Notes under the pieces: generated by a model
Database searches by the model: none
Told to the model about the DNA's origin: nothing
What the model saw: only the letters and a program-made list of their open reading frames with translations
Program-made: the position numbers and the translations under genes
Origin: Defluviitaleaceae bacterium
Lineage (GTDB): Bacteria; Bacillota; Clostridia; Lachnospirales; WQUN01
Assembly (NCBI GenBank): GCA_009781755.1
Contig: WQVD01000016.1
Coordinates: 1 to 59,045, forward strand
Reading direction: 5' to 3'
Length of the DNA: 59,045 nucleotides
Shown here: positions 58,223-59,045 of the stretch, one piece after another
Layout of the letters: each line of letters starts with the position of its first letter
Numbering within the stretch: the first letter of the stretch is position 1

Positions 58223-59045
58223 ATGCTCAACGGATTTGTAGGCGGTGCCGCCAAGCAATGGCTGTCACGGGCCGAAGCTGTACTTAACGCCGCCATCGGC
58301 GTACACAATCGTAATGCACACGGCGTATCCATCACCAACGAACGCGAGCTGCCCTATACCCCCGACCAAGCCCTGTCCGGTGGCGGCGGCGGCGGCAGTG
58401 AAAATATCGTGGCCGACCGGGACATATATTGGCAAGCCATGCAATACGCGACAGACGCCAACCTAGCCAATGGCGAATCGATATACCAGGCCCTTATGTA
58501 TGTACAGCAGATTTGCAGTACTGATTTTCTACTGCCTGCCACGACCCCGGTGGTGCAGGAGACCGCGGCACAATTAATGACTGCATTAAATAATATTAAC
58601 AACCTGCGTCATGAATACGTCGGAATTGTACGGAGCATCCCTGGTGCCCTTGCGGAAGATCCCACCGGCCACCAAGTGGATATGGCATGGAACGCATCCG
58701 CCGCCAATGGAATATGGCGCGAAATAGAGCAAACTCTTAACGCGCAAGCACCCCACATGCAAGACACCATTACCGCACACAACCGCGAAATAGGCCGTAT
58801 GATAAACGCCCTTTCTCAATTAGCTGCTACCGCCAACACCGCCTCATGCCCAGACACAAGAGCGGCCGCGCAAAGACAAATGAATGAATATCAAAGACGA
58901 ATTTCTACCTTGCAAACCGCTATAATGAACCTACAACGCGGCATTGATGACTTGCAAACCGGCACTTCCACACTGCGGCGGCAACTCGGCACCACGCAAG
59001 AAACCCTACAAGAAACCGACCGCCAACTGGCAGAACGCATACGCA
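58223..59045 (+). CDS. Large coiled-coil protein, partial at the right edge
   Basis: An open frame from an ATG at 58223 (GGAGG 8 nt upstream) to the window end, 274 codons visible, C-terminus missing. No signal peptide. The first 45 residues are helical, then G-G-G-G-G-G as a flexible break (about 54-60), then long helices; the last 70 or so visible residues are a heptad-like coiled coil (QRQMNEYQRRISTLQTAIMNLQ, then DDLQTGTSTLRRQLG). With the two small helical genes before it, this could be a type VII effector with a toxin domain beyond the window. No LXG signature is evident, so it may be a different N-terminal type. Confidence 0.65.
   Translation, partial: MLNGFVGGAAKQWLSRAEAVLNAAIGVHNRNAHGVSITNERELPYTPDQALSGGGGGGSENIVADRDIYWQAMQYATDANLANGESIYQALMYVQQICSTDFLLPATTPVVQETAAQLMTALNNINNLRHEYVGIVRSIPGALAEDPTGHQVDMAWNASAANGIWREIEQTLNAQAPHMQDTITAHNREIGRMINALSQLAATANTASCPDTRAAAQRQMNEYQRRISTLQTAIMNLQRGIDDLQTGTSTLRRQLGTTQETLQETDRQLAERIR

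Overview
The window looks like chromosome from an uncultured, moderately GC-rich Bacillota of the class Clostridia. Several genes are typical of that group: a DUF4364 regulator, a TIGR04086 membrane protein, a YlmC/YmxH PRC-barrel protein, a PadR/DUF1700/DUF4097 triad, a ParE/ParC-like topoisomerase pair and strong GGAGG ribosome binding sites. No rRNA, insertion sequence, CRISPR array or prophage structural gene was seen. There is one tRNA, tRNA-Leu(CAA).

Layout. 1-3186 (-) is a large secreted protein with InlB/Listeria-Bacteroides-type repeats, cut by the left edge. 3187-3818 has no gene but holds a terminator and a candidate untranslated transcript. 3819-10261 holds an FtsH-like protease (+), then a leftward block: DUF4364, tRNA-Leu, a zinc-ribbon membrane protein, MltG and an ABC-F ATPase. 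10419-15028 (+) has an AT-rich orphan, a GntR/ABC transporter operon and a membrane protein coupled to alanine dehydrogenase. 15331-18556 (-) pairs a cysteine desulfurase with a TtcA-like tRNA thiolation enzyme, followed by HtrA. Divergent from HtrA is a two-component system and a secreted protein (18740-21832), and htrA and the secreted protein share an operator. 22026-25794 is tldD-tldE-xer. 25959-33868 is mixed: a serine hydrolase, an HTH/ClpX-zinc-finger fusion, ThrS without TGS, a P-loop kinase, a HExxH protein, an RsmF-like methyltransferase and a PHP protein. 33945-35450 is an envelope operon with uppP. 36041-38101 is the PadR triad. 38284-43071 is alaS, a glycosyltransferase and ftsY. 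43424-55988 is mostly leftward: a HAD phosphatase with glycerol-1-phosphate dehydrogenase, GNAT, kinases, a cupin, and parC/parE separated by four genes. 56242 onward is a CDF transporter, a structured RNA and, at the right edge, three genes that resemble a type VII secretion substrate cluster.

The most striking non-coding signal is a duplicated structured RNA: a core of about 190 nt at 35649-35839 (-) and 57241-57430 (+). Long stretches are identical, the -10 elements sit at matching positions, both copies end in intrinsic terminators, and a 3' helix shows compensatory base changes. A second signal is a nine-copy intergenic repeat family made of nested palindromes, usually placed just before a terminator at gene ends.

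Best system-level stories: an HtrA/two-component envelope-stress circuit with a shared direct-repeat operator; leaderless-looking promoters in which TATAAT or TATACT lies only 6-7 nt before the ATG; and the small-helical-protein cluster at the right edge.
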